Positions 6,518 to 13,599 of a stretch of 18,683 nucleotides of DNA are shown here, piece after piece. A program made the translations under genes and the position numbers. This DNA is from an uncultured Clostridia bacterium. GTDB lineage: Bacteria; Bacillota; Clostridia; TANB77; CAG-508. The notes below the pieces were generated by a model. That model did no database searches. It saw nothing but the letters and a program-made list of their open reading frames with translations, and had not been told where the DNA came from. Positions within the stretch are counted from its first letter, which is position 1, and each line of letters starts with the position of its first letter. Where the stretch lies: assembly GCA_948528155.1 (NCBI GenBank), contig CAOSZT010000028.1, positions 1-18,683 on the forward strand. The letters are read 5' to 3'.

Positions 6518-6527
6518 AAGATATAAT
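6499..6527 (+). promoter_or_regulatory. Predicted late promoter (TAGACA - 17 bp - TATAAT)
   Basis: TAGACA at 6499-6504 matches the -35 consensus at 5 of 6 bases. TATAAT at 6522-6527 is a perfect -10 with a 17-bp spacer. The -35 overlaps repeats 5 and 6 of the array, so a protein bound to the array would touch RNA polymerase directly. Transcription would run into the DUF4406 gene and the packaging genes. Confidence 0.65.
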
Positions 6528-6587
6528 ATAAGTAGAGTTAAAAGTGTATCAAAAAATGAGATACAAATATGTTTCACATAAACAATT

Positions 6588-6625
6588 AAGAGTTGATGTT
6601 TTAAATGTCAGCTCTTTTATTATAT
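6588..6625 (+). terminator. Terminator-like hairpin between promoter and DUF4406 gene
   Basis: AAGAGTTGA (6588-6596) pairs with TCAGCTCTT (6608-6616) with one G-T wobble, followed by TTATTATAT. It lies about 55-60 nt downstream of the predicted transcription start, so it could attenuate late transcription or end early transcripts. A smaller hairpin TGTATC / GATACA is at 6545-6565. Confidence 0.55.
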
Positions 6626-6644
6626 GTAGAAAGAGGGTATAAAA

Positions 6645-6938
6645 ATGAAATTAATGATAAGTCAGCCTATGAGGGGAAAAACAAACGAGCAAATTAGAGA
6701 AGAAAGAGCAGAATTAGTTGAAAGATTACAAAAAGAAGGATATAAAGTAGTTGATACAGTATTTGATGATTTTCCAAAAGGAAAGGATACTCCAGTACAT
6801 TATTTAGCAAAATCAATAGAATTTATTGGAGATGTAGATGGTGTTGTATTTATGCAAGGTTGGGAAAATGCAAGAGGGTGTAAAATAGAATACCAAGTAG
6901 CTAAAGAATATGGCAAATTTATAAAAGTTTTAAATTAG
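6645..6938 (+). CDS. DUF4406 family protein (nucleoside 2-deoxyribosyltransferase-like fold), 97 aa
   Basis: The start ATG at 6645 follows AAGAGGGTATAAAA. Residues 3-11 (LMISQPMRG) and the Walker-less Rossmann-like layout with AKSIEFIGDVDGVVFMQGW (about 55-73), then ARGCKIEYQVAKEYG, are the hallmark of DUF4406, related to nucleoside 2-deoxyribosyltransferases. The conserved acidic residues in DVDGV and E in CKIEY would line the nucleotide pocket. A role in nucleotide salvage or in handling nucleotide signals is possible; the reaction is unproven for this family. Length and frame are complete. Confidence 0.85.
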   Translation: MKLMISQPMRGKTNEQIREERAELVERLQKEGYKVVDTVFDDFPKGKDTPVHYLAKSIEFIGDVDGVVFMQGWENARGCKIEYQVAKEYGKFIKVLN

Positions 6939-7209
6939 ATATTACCAGTATGCTAGGTAACTGATAATATAAAGAAGTTTAATAATGTTGAGTAATAACT
7001 ACCTTTTGCAAGTAAGAAGAAATAGAGGACAAATAGAACTTTCCTAGCAAGTTCAAATATATATTGTAAATAGTACTAATAGCAAAACATAAAAAAATGC
7101 AGATTGGCAAAGAGTAATAACTATATGTTATGAAAGATAGCCAATTTATTCTAGATTGCAATATTTTATAATTTTGCTATTTGTAGTGTTTATAAGAAAA
7201 GAGGAAAAA
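6939..7209. other. 270-nt non-coding stretch with three hairpins
   Basis: Nothing clearly coding is present. TATTACCAGT (6940-6949) pairs with ACTGATAATA (6960-6969), a 10-bp stem with one mismatch that starts 2 nt after the DUF4406 stop. GAACTT / AAGTTC pair at 7036-7054. ATTGGC pairs with GCCAAT around 7102-7146, enclosing an inner ATAAC / GTTAT hairpin. GAGTAATAACTA occurs twice, near 6988 and 7110. This could be a structured leader, a small RNA or an operator region. Confidence 0.4.
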
Positions 7210-7359
7210 ATGACAAAAGAAACAAGATACAAAAAATACATAAAAGAACACTGCAAGAAATGTAAAAACAAAGAAACAAATTTATGTGACATAAGAATAT
7301 TTGTAATAGACAATATAGTATATACAAAATGTGGATATTATGAAAAAGAAAAAGACTAA
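7210..7359 (+). CDS. Cys-rich small phage protein, 49 aa
   Basis: The ATG at 7210 is chosen because it follows AAAGAGGAAAAA; an upstream in-frame start at 7156 would add a hydrophobic stretch without a good site. The protein has HCKKCK, NLCDI and TKCGYY, four cysteines that could form one zinc site. Small proteins with this C-x2-C...C...C layout are frequent before phage packaging genes; function unknown. The stop overlaps the stop of the convergent minus-strand gene by 2 nt. Confidence 0.65.
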   Translation: MTKETRYKKYIKEHCKKCKNKETNLCDIRIFVIDNIVYTKCGYYEKEKD

Positions 7360-7520
7360 CACTTGTCAGTCTTAAAATCAGCTAAGCTATTATTTAAATA
7401 ATCCAAAATAGGTAAAAGTTTATAATTATCAGCTTTAGTATAAAATAATTGTTTATTATCTTCAGTTTGATAGACAGTAATATGAATATCACCAATAGAT
7501 GTACTATTTAAACAATTCAT
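7356..7520 (-). CDS. Minus-strand small hypothetical protein, 54 aa
   Basis: This is the only convincing minus-strand gene. On that strand the ATG at 7520-7518 is preceded by AAAGGGGTGTTTTTA, a good ribosome binding site. The sequence is balanced and protein-like (NSTSIGDIHITVYQTEDNKQ, then FYTKADNYKLLPILDYLNN), unlike the Leu/Phe-rich shadows elsewhere. An upstream in-frame ATG at 7565 is less likely because it would place that site inside the gene. No family recognised. It converges on the Cys-rich gene and faces away from the small terminase, so it may be expressed independently, for example in lysogeny. Confidence 0.65.
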   Translation of the reverse strand: MNCLNSTSIGDIHITVYQTEDNKQLFYTKADNYKLLPILDYLNNSLADFKTDKC

Positions 7521-7558
7521 TAAAAACACCCCTTTTCTTTTGCACAATAAAAAATAAT

Positions 7559-7588
7559 ATATCATAAATAAAAGGGGAAGTCTGTCGA
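7559..7588 (-). promoter_or_regulatory. Possible promoter for the minus-strand gene
   Basis: On the minus strand TCGACA (7588-7583) and TGATAT (7564-7559) are separated by 18 bp and lie about 40 nt upstream of the 7520 start. The match to consensus is moderate and AT-rich DNA gives false hits. Confidence 0.3.
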
Positions 7589-7652
7589 AATGTGTAATAA
7601 AATAAAAAACATGTAAAAAATAACATAAAATAGAAAAAGTAGGTGAAAAATA

Positions 7653-8025
7653 ATGGCAAATGAGAGAAATTTAATACCAAATAATAATCGAAGCCCGAGT
7701 GAAGTTAGAGAAAATGGACGCAAAGGCGGAAAAAAATCAGGACAAGTAAGAGCAGAAAGGAAAAAATTTAATGAATTATTTAATAATTATTTAGACAAAC
7801 AAATAACAAACGAACAAATAAAAGGGCAAATGTTACAATTTGGTTTTACAGATAAAGAATGCACAAACAAAAATGCAATGGTATTTGCACAATACAAAGA
7901 AGCCTTAAAAGGAAGTACACAAGCCTTTGTTGCAGTAAGAGATACTATACGGAGAAAAACCAGTAGATAAAACAGAAATATCTGGAACAAATATAGTACA
8001 ATTAGTAGATGATGTAAATGAATAA
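7653..8025 (+). CDS. Terminase small subunit, 123 aa, via one +1 shift at CGG
   Basis: DNA-recognition subunit of the packaging motor. The ATG at 7653 follows AGTAGGTGAAAAATA. The N-terminus (SPSEVRENGRKGGKKSGQ, about 15-32) is the conserved start of PBSX-type small terminases, and the middle has KECTNKNAMVFAQYKEAL and STQAFVAVRDTI. Read straight, the frame ends at 7968-7970 after RRKTSR. Skipping C7950 gives DTIGEKPVDKTEI, then VQLVDDVNE and a stop at 8023-8025: an acidic tail of the usual type, overlapping the large-subunit start by 8 nt. That tail and overlap argue strongly that the shifted product is the real one. The out-of-frame CGG at 7727 (GGC GGA) causes no break. Confidence 0.88.
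7950..7952 (+). other. In-frame CGG, +1 frame junction 3 of 6 (small terminase)
   Basis: Codons ACT ATA CGG AGA. Skipping C7950 gives ATA GGA GAA AAA CCA and restores a 25-codon tail reaching a stop that overlaps the large terminase start. Confidence 0.8.
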
Positions 8026-9341
8026 TATAGAAAAAATAAGTCTACAAGAACAAATAGGAAAAGGCTATCGGCACATTTTGGAACTTCAAAGGTGATGAAG
8101 TAATTCTAATGGGTTCAAAAGGAAGTAAAAAATCAAAAACAGTTGCATTAAGATGGATATATTTACTCAAGAAATATCCAAGAGCCTGTTTATTAGCAAT
8201 GAGAGATACTGCTATAACATTAAAAGATAGTGTATATGCAGATATAAAATGGGCTTGTAGAAAATTAAAACTAGAAAATGAATGGGATTTTAAACTAAAT
8301 CCATTAGAAGCTACAAACAAAATAACAGGACAAAAGATATTTTTTAGAGGATTAGATGATTGGCAAAAAATAGCATCCATAACAATAGATAATCCAAATT
8401 TAGTATTATGTTTTGAGTGGTTTGAAGAAGCTTTTGAAATAATAAAAGAAGAAACATACAACAATACTAAAATGTGTTCAAGAGGAATATTGCCAGAAGG
8501 ATATTTTAGACAAAGTGTTGCAAGTTTCAATCCTTGGAGTAATCAACATTTTATAGTAAGAAAATTAACTCAAAGATTAACTCCAAATGAAAATATTTTA
8601 GTAAAAGAAGGAAAGCAAGAATTAATAATTGAAGAGGAACAAGAATTTGAATATTTAGGGAGAATGGTTAAAGAAAAAACAAGCCAATTATTAATGATAA
8701 CAAATTATAAATTAAATGAGTTCTTAGATATAAAAGACTATGCAACATATGAAAAAATGCGAAAAGAAGATTATGAAAGATATAAAACAGCAGGATTAGG
8801 AATGCCAGGAATAGCGTTAGGGTTAATATTCAAAAAATGGAAAATAGAAGAAACTGAAAAATATAAAAACACATTTGAATTAATAAGAAGAGGTTTGGAC
8901 TTTGGATATAGTTCAGACCCTTCTTGTTTTTTGCAATTTAATGTAGACATCAAACATAAAAAAATATATGTATTTGATGAATTTAGTGCTTGTGAATTAG
9001 ATAATGAACAATTGGCAAATGCAATAAGACCAAGAATGCCAAAATATGGTTTAGTAAAATGTGACAGTGCAGAGCCAAAATCAATAGCAGAATTAAATAA
9101 ATATGGAATAAATGCAGTACCAGCACAAAAAGGACCAGATAGTATATTACATGGAATAAAATGGCTACAAGGCTATGAAATAATAGTAGATCCAAAATGT
9201 AAAGGATTAATTGAAGAATTAGGACTATATAGATGGAAAGTTGACAAATATGGAAATCCTTTAGAAATACCAGAAGATAAAAACAACCATAGAATAGATA
9301 GTATAAGATATGGAAGTGATGATTTATATCTAACAAGATAG
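8018..9341 (+). CDS. Terminase large subunit (PBSX type), 440 aa, via one +1 shift at CGG
   Basis: ATPase and nuclease of the packaging motor. The ATG at 8018 overlaps the small-subunit end; it has no strong ribosome binding site, so translation is probably coupled. The first 17 codons end in KGY, then CGG. Skipping C8069 gives GYGTFWNFKGDEVILMGSKG, the expected lead into the Walker A (GSKGSKKSKT, 32-41). The straight frame stops at 8093-8095. Further motifs are the acidic Walker B segment VLCFEWFEEA (about 129-138) and nuclease-domain acidic residues in RGLDFGYSSD (about 291-300), KCDSAEP (about 347) and NHRIDSIRYG near the C-terminus. The ATG at 8109 is Met31 in this reading: a protein starting there would lack the N-terminal adenine-binding segment. 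Confidence 0.93.
8069..8071 (+). other. In-frame CGG, +1 frame junction 4 of 6 (large terminase)
   Basis: Codons GGC TAT CGG CAC. Between TAT and TTTTGG there are 7 bases where the family spacing (GYxxFW) needs 6. Skipping C8069 gives TAT GGC ACA TTT TGG. Confidence 0.85.
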
Positions 9342-9350
9342 GAGGTAAAA

Positions 9351-10925
9351 ATGACACAAACAGAAGTAATAAAAAGCTCATTACCAAATGTTGATAGTGA
9401 AATAATAAAACAATTTATAAAAGATGATATGATAAGTCCATTAAAGAAACAAATGAGAATAGGACAAAGATACTTTGAAGGAAAACATGATATTTGTTTC
9501 AAAAAATTAAATGAATATACAATAAAAGGAAAAATATCAAATGAAATAACAGGAAAAGAAGAGGAAATAGAAAAAGTAATTGAGGTTCCAAACAAAACAT
9601 TGCTAAAAGTGGCACATAAATATCATTGGAAATTAGTCAAACAAAAGCAAAACTATGTAGTAGGCAAACCAATAACAATAACTTATGAACCAGTAATAGA
9701 TGAAGAAATAAACGAAAAGCAAAAAAAACAATTAAAAAAGGTAAACCAAAAAATAGTAAGCAAATTTTGGGATATATTAGGTTTTTCATTTGACAACTTC
9801 TTAAAAGAAACAATAGTAAATATGTCAAATAAAATAAATGCAGTATGGCACATATATTATGATGAACAAGGAAAATTCAAATATTGTAACACCGACCCCT
9901 TAGACATAATAGACATATATGATACAAAAACACAAAAAATATTGACAGATGTATTACACAATTACTTAATAATAGAAAATGGAAAAAAGAAAAGATATGT
10001 AGAATGGGAAAATTCACAAGAAACAAAATACTTCATAGAAGAAAAAAACGAATTAGCCAAAACAGAAGAATACTTATTAGACATCTCAAGAGCAAACCCA
10101 GAGCCACACTGGATAACAAAACAATATTTTAATGGAAAACTATCAAAAATACAAAAACACAGTTGGGGAAAAGTACCTTATATAATTATAAAAAACAATG
10201 AAGAAAGACAAAGCGACTTAGAGCCTATAAAATCATTAATAGATGCTTATGACTTAATCAATTCTAATTTTATAAACACAATAGAAGACTTAAAAGAATT
10301 TATATATAAAATAAATGGATATGGAGCAGAAAACCTTGTTGAATTAGTAGAAAGAATAAAAATAATGGGAATTGTAAGAAATAATGATACAACAGGAAAA
10401 ATAGAAACTGAAACAATACCATTCCCATATGAAGCAAGGCAAATTATTCTAAAATTACTAGAAGAAAAGATATACGAATTTGGAAGAGGAGTAAACACAA
10501 ACAAAAGCGAATTAATAGGACAAGCACCAAGTGGAATAAGCCTAGAATTTTTATATACAGATTTAGACTTAAAAGCAGATGAATGTATAGCAAATCTAAC
10601 AGAAGGACTATATCAACTATTTTGGTTTATAAGTGAACATCTAAAAAGACAAGGAGAAATTCCGCAAGACTTAGATATATTTGATTTTAGATTTACATTC
10701 AATAAATCAAGAATATTTAATACAGTAGAACAAATACAAAGCCTAAACAATGACACAATGATAAGTCTACGAACAAAACTAGAAAATCACCCATTAATAG
10801 ATGATGTAGAACAAGAATTACAAAGAATAAAAGAAGAAGAAAACATAGACGAATATGAAAATATAATCCCCAAAAATACAGACAATATGAAAAATAAAGC
10901 TGGTGATGAAGATGACAAACAATGA
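9351..10925 (+). CDS. Portal protein, SPP1 gp6-like, 524 aa
   Basis: Dodecameric portal at the head vertex, through which DNA is packaged. The ATG at 9351 follows ATAGGAGGTAAAA. The family signs are the N-terminal region before LKKQMRIGQRYFEGKHDI (about 33-50), VPNKTLLKVAHKYHWKLVKQK followed by NYVVGKPITI (about 82-110), the wing/stem segment with SWGKVPYIIIKNNEE and SDLEPIKSLIDAYDLINS (about 265-302), and SGISLEFLYTDLDLKAD (about 393-409) before the crown. The length is normal for this family. The acidic C-terminus overlaps the next gene. No frame problem is seen and the gene has no CGG codon. Confidence 0.92.
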   Translation: MTQTEVIKSSLPNVDSEIIKQFIKDDMISPLKKQMRIGQRYFEGKHDICFKKLNEYTIKGKISNEITGKEEEIEKVIEVPNKTLLKVAHKYHWKLVKQKQNYVVGKPITITYEPVIDEEINEKQKKQLKKVNQKIVSKFWDILGFSFDNFLKETIVNMSNKINAVWHIYYDEQGKFKYCNTDPLDIIDIYDTKTQKILTDVLHNYLIIENGKKKRYVEWENSQETKYFIEEKNELAKTEEYLLDISRANPEPHWITKQYFNGKLSKIQKHSWGKVPYIIIKNNEERQSDLEPIKSLIDAYDLINSNFINTIEDLKEFIYKINGYGAENLVELVERIKIMGIVRNNDTTGKIETETIPFPYEARQIILKLLEEKIYEFGRGVNTNKSELIGQAPSGISLEFLYTDLDLKADECIANLTEGLYQLFWFISEHLKRQGEIPQDLDIFDFRFTFNKSRIFNTVEQIQSLNNDTMISLRTKLENHPLIDDVEQELQRIKEEENIDEYENIIPKNTDNMKNKAGDEDDKQ

Positions 10926-12513
10926 AGAATATTGGAAACAAAGATTTATTGAATTAGAAAAATCACAAAACAAAGAAAGTGAAAAATACATAAAAATATT
11001 AAGAGAAGAATATAACAAATCATTAGCAAAAATCGAAAAAGACATAACAAACTGGTATACAAGACTTGCAGAAAATAACGGAATAAGTTATACAAATGCC
11101 AAAAAACTACTAGACAAAAAAGAACTAAAAGAATTTAAGTGGACAGTAGAAGAATATATAGAAAAAGGTAGAGAAAACGCAATAAATCAAAAATGGATAA
11201 AAGAATTAGAAAATGCAAGTGCAAGAGTACATATAGACGAATTAAATTCAATAAAAATACAAATACAAAATGAATTAGAATATTTATACGATAAAGAAAA
11301 TAAAGGAGTAGAAAATTTATTAAAACAACAATATGAAGATACATATTATAAATCAATATATGAAATACAAAAAGGATTAAACCAATTTGAAAAAATACAA
11401 AAAATAGATACAGAAAAAATAAAAAAGATAATATCTAAACCATGGACAACAGACAATCAAACATTTTCAGATAGGATATGGAAACATAAAGAACAATTAT
11501 TAAATACACTACAAAAAGAATTAACACAAGCAACTATAAGAGGAGATGACATACATAAAATAACAAAAAAACTAGAAAAAGAATTTGAAATTTCAAAAGG
11601 AAAAGCTGGTAGGTTAGTAATGACTGAATCGGCTTTTTTTAGTTCAGCTGGACAAAAAGAATGCTTTAATAGTTTAAATGTAAAACAATATGAAATAGTA
11701 GCAACACTAGACACACATACATCAGAAATATGTCAAAAATTAGATGGCAAAGTATTTGATATGAAAGATTACGAAGTAGGAATAACAGCACCACCTTTTC
11801 ATTGTTGGTGTAGAAGTGTTACAGCTCCATATTTTGATGATGAGTTTACAGAAGGAGAACAAAGAATATATAGAGATGAAGAAGGTAAAAGTGGTTATGT
11901 TGATAGTAATATGAAATATAAGGAATGGAAAGAGAAATATACAAATCAAGAACCAAATTATAAAACAAATAAAAATCAACAAAAATCATATACAAAATTA
12001 CAATTAGAAAAGATAGCAAAAAAAGCAGAAAGTATTGTTAACAAATATACAAATAATAAATCAAAATGGAGTGGCAATATTGTATTGACTGAAAACAAGG
12101 TTGCTAAGGAGTGGAATTGTAATATAAGTGTAGATCAATATACATCTATAGATATGATAATACATGAACATTTACATGCACATTCTATAAGCTATTATGA
12201 TAAACAAACATACATTAACAATTGGAAAATAGAAGAAGCAACAGTACAATTATTTACTCAGGAAATATGTAAAACAAACAAAATAGATTTTATAGAGTCG
12301 CAATACGATGAAATGACTAATAATTTAAGAATAATAAATAAAAAAGCACAATTATATAAAAATGATTTTGAATTTGCCAAAGAGTTATTTAATATTCCAG
12401 TAATAAATAGATTGGACTTTTTAGAAAAAAGCATTTATAATAGAATAGGAAACAATACAACAATAGAAGATTATCAAGAAATATCAAAATTATTAGAGGA
12501 GTTTCAAATATGA
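10912..12513 (+). CDS. MuF-type minor head protein fused to a zincin-like metalloprotease domain, 533 aa
   Basis: The ATG at 10912 is chosen for GGTGAT four bases upstream; 10906 is an alternative. Residues 1-300 are the SPP1 gp7/MuF head-morphogenesis part: coiled, Lys/Glu-rich, with the MTESAFFSSAGQKE segment (about 238-251), then ATLDTHTSEICQKLDGKVF and a PPFHCWCRS motif near 290-298. After a linker (about 340-365) comes an extra domain: WSGNIVLTENKVAKEWNCNI, then HEHLHAH with HExxH at 418-422, and after 18 residues EEATVQLF with Glu441/442 as likely third zinc ligand, the gluzincin pattern. MuF proteins of temperate Firmicute phages are known to carry variable C-terminal toxin domains, so this domain could be an effector delivered with the virion or a protease acting on head assembly. 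The fold is inferred from motifs. Confidence 0.85.
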   Translation: MTNNEEYWKQRFIELEKSQNKESEKYIKILREEYNKSLAKIEKDITNWYTRLAENNGISYTNAKKLLDKKELKEFKWTVEEYIEKGRENAINQKWIKELENASARVHIDELNSIKIQIQNELEYLYDKENKGVENLLKQQYEDTYYKSIYEIQKGLNQFEKIQKIDTEKIKKIISKPWTTDNQTFSDRIWKHKEQLLNTLQKELTQATIRGDDIHKITKKLEKEFEISKGKAGRLVMTESAFFSSAGQKECFNSLNVKQYEIVATLDTHTSEICQKLDGKVFDMKDYEVGITAPPFHCWCRSVTAPYFDDEFTEGEQRIYRDEEGKSGYVDSNMKYKEWKEKYTNQEPNYKTNKNQQKSYTKLQLEKIAKKAESIVNKYTNNKSKWSGNIVLTENKVAKEWNCNISVDQYTSIDMIIHEHLHAHSISYYDKQTYINNWKIEEATVQLFTQEICKTNKIDFIESQYDEMTNNLRIINKKAQLYKNDFEFAKELFNIPVINRLDFLEKSIYNRIGNNTTIEDYQEISKLLEEFQI

Positions 12514-12713
12514 AAATAGATGTAGATGAAGTTATTAAAGAAGTTTTTAATTTAAAACAAGGGCAAGAACAATCTTATTATGATAATTTGTATATAAAAA
12601 CACAGAATATTTTAAATGGTAATTATTCAATTGAGGATAAACAAAAATTAAATGGAAAAGGAATAGGAATGTTAGAAGCACTTTATATGTTATCCTCATA
12701 TTCAGTAAGATAA
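12510..12713 (+). CDS. Small acidic protein coupled to the MuF-protease gene, 67 aa
   Basis: The ATG at 12510 overlaps the MuF stop by 4 nt (ATGA) and follows GAGGAGTTTCAAAT, so the two are translationally coupled. The sequence has an acidic N-terminal helix (MKIDVDEVIKEVFNL) and IEDKQKLNGKGIGMLEALYML, which does not match head proteins I know. In polymorphic-toxin loci the gene directly after the toxin often encodes the immunity protein. That role is an inference from position, size and coupling. Alternatively it is an ordinary small head accessory protein. Confidence 0.7.
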   Translation: MKIDVDEVIKEVFNLKQGQEQSYYDNLYIKTQNILNGNYSIEDKQKLNGKGIGMLEALYMLSSYSVR

Positions 12714-12744
12714 AAATCAAATATATATTAAAGAGGTGGAACTT

Positions 12745-13087
12745 ATGGCAAGAGATGATTATTTTGTAATAGTATATAAAATATTAACATATTTATATGA
12801 ATGTTTGAAAACAGGAAAAAACATAGATACATATAACATACTAATAGCAGAAACGTATGGAATTGAAGAAAGTTATTTTAATTATATACTAATACAATTA
12901 TATGAAGAAGGATATATAGAAGGAATAAATATTATACCAATTATGGGGTCAAAACAAAAAAATATAAAAATAACATCTAATATAATGATAAAGCCAAAAG
13001 GAATAGAATATTTACAAGAAAATTCAATGTTATCAAAAGCAAAGGGAATTTTAAAAGAAATAAAAGATACAATACCACGGTTTATAA
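12745..13087 (+). CDS. YjcQ-family winged-helix protein 1, 113 aa, via one +1 shift at CGG
   Basis: The ATG at 12745 is preferred over the in-frame GTG at 12736 because that GTG is part of the AAAGAGGTGG site. The layout is YjcQ-like: FVIVYKILTYLYECL, YNILIAETYGIEESYFNYIL, LYEEGYIEGI, then IMIKPKGIEYLQENSMLSKAK. Read straight, the frame runs on through RFIRRKKE into the next gene and makes a 225-aa fusion. Skipping C13078 ends the protein as IKDTIPGL, stop at 13085-13087. The neighbouring paralogue ends IKDVIPGI, stop, so the shifted reading gives the proper family end and restores two separate genes. Function of YjcQ proteins is not established; a DNA-binding regulator is plausible. Confidence 0.82.
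13078..13080 (+). other. In-frame CGG, +1 frame junction 5 of 6 (YjcQ 1)
   Basis: Codons ATA CCA CGG TTT. Skipping C13078 gives CCA GGT TTA TAA, ending the gene at Gly-Leu like its paralogue (Gly-Ile). Here failure to shift lengthens the product into the next gene, while at the other sites it truncates. Confidence 0.85.
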
Positions 13088-13101
13088 GGAGAAAAAAGGA
13101 A

Positions 13102-13422
13102 ATGAATAATTTTAATATAATTTACAAAATATTAAAAGTACTAGAGGCATCAATGGATTGCGAAGAATTTGATATTAATATGATTTCAGCTGAAACTTTG
13201 AATATTAGTCCAAATCGTTGGAACGCAATAATAGAAATGATGATAGATAATAAATATATAAAAGGAGCTGTAGTTATCAATAGTATAAGTGGTAGAACTA
13301 TAAAAGTTAATAAAGATATTAGGATTACATTAGAAGGTTTAGAATATTTAGAAAATAATTCTATGATGACTAAAGCTAAAAACATTGCAAAAGGAATAAA
13401 AGATGTAATCCCAGGTATTTAA
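13102..13422 (+). CDS. YjcQ-family winged-helix protein 2, 106 aa
   Basis: The ATG at 13102 has its own ribosome binding site (AAGGAGAAAAAAGGAA) and is in the same frame as the zero-frame run-on of the first copy. The protein has all YjcQ parts in normal length: MNNFNIIYKILKVLEA, ISAETLNISPNRWNAIIEMM, IRITLEGLEYLENNSMMTKAK and the end GIKDVIPGI. It shares layout and many residues with the upstream copy, so the pair arose by duplication. A terminator follows the stop, which closes this transcription unit before the scaffold gene. Confidence 0.85.
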   Translation: MNNFNIIYKILKVLEASMDCEEFDINMISAETLNISPNRWNAIIEMMIDNKYIKGAVVINSISGRTIKVNKDIRITLEGLEYLENNSMMTKAKNIAKGIKDVIPGI

Positions 13423-13454
13423 TAAATAAGTTATAAAATGTATATTTATAAATC

Positions 13455-13480
13455 AAGAACTATAATAGTTCTTTTTTATT
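13455..13480 (+). terminator. Rho-independent terminator after YjcQ 2
   Basis: AAGAACT (13455-13461) pairs with AGTTCTT (13467-13473), loop ATAAT, followed by a run of T. Confidence 0.8.
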
Positions 13481-13599
13481 GCCCTAGATATGGCTTAAAA
13501 CTGTCTATTTTTAATACTCATTTACTTGTGAGAATAAATAAAAAGTAACTTTTCGTACTGGTAGCACCAGAATAAAAAAGCTAGAAAGGTGGATTAACT
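13481..13599. promoter_or_regulatory. Intergenic leader before the scaffold gene
   Basis: CTGGT AGC ACCAG forms a 5-bp hairpin at 13558-13570, 18 nt before the AAAGGTGG site of the next gene. A weaker CTCA / TGAG stem is at 13518-13533. No convincing promoter pair is seen, though a new transcript start here is likely because a terminator lies just upstream. Confidence 0.35.

Noticed and set aside
7036..7062. A tRNA, because of GTTCAAAT resembling a T-loop
   Set aside because: The flanking bases do not form a T-stem and no acceptor or anticodon arm can be drawn, so this is not a tRNA that could explain CGG reading.
6979..7161. 60-aa minus-strand membrane-like frame
   Set aside because: It begins with TTG, has no ribosome binding site and covers the hairpin-rich stretch.
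12736..13422. A single 225-228 aa protein with two YjcQ domains
   Set aside because: It requires reading CGG at 13078 as arginine. The +1 reading ends the first domain like its paralogue, and the second copy has its own ribosome binding site and ATG.
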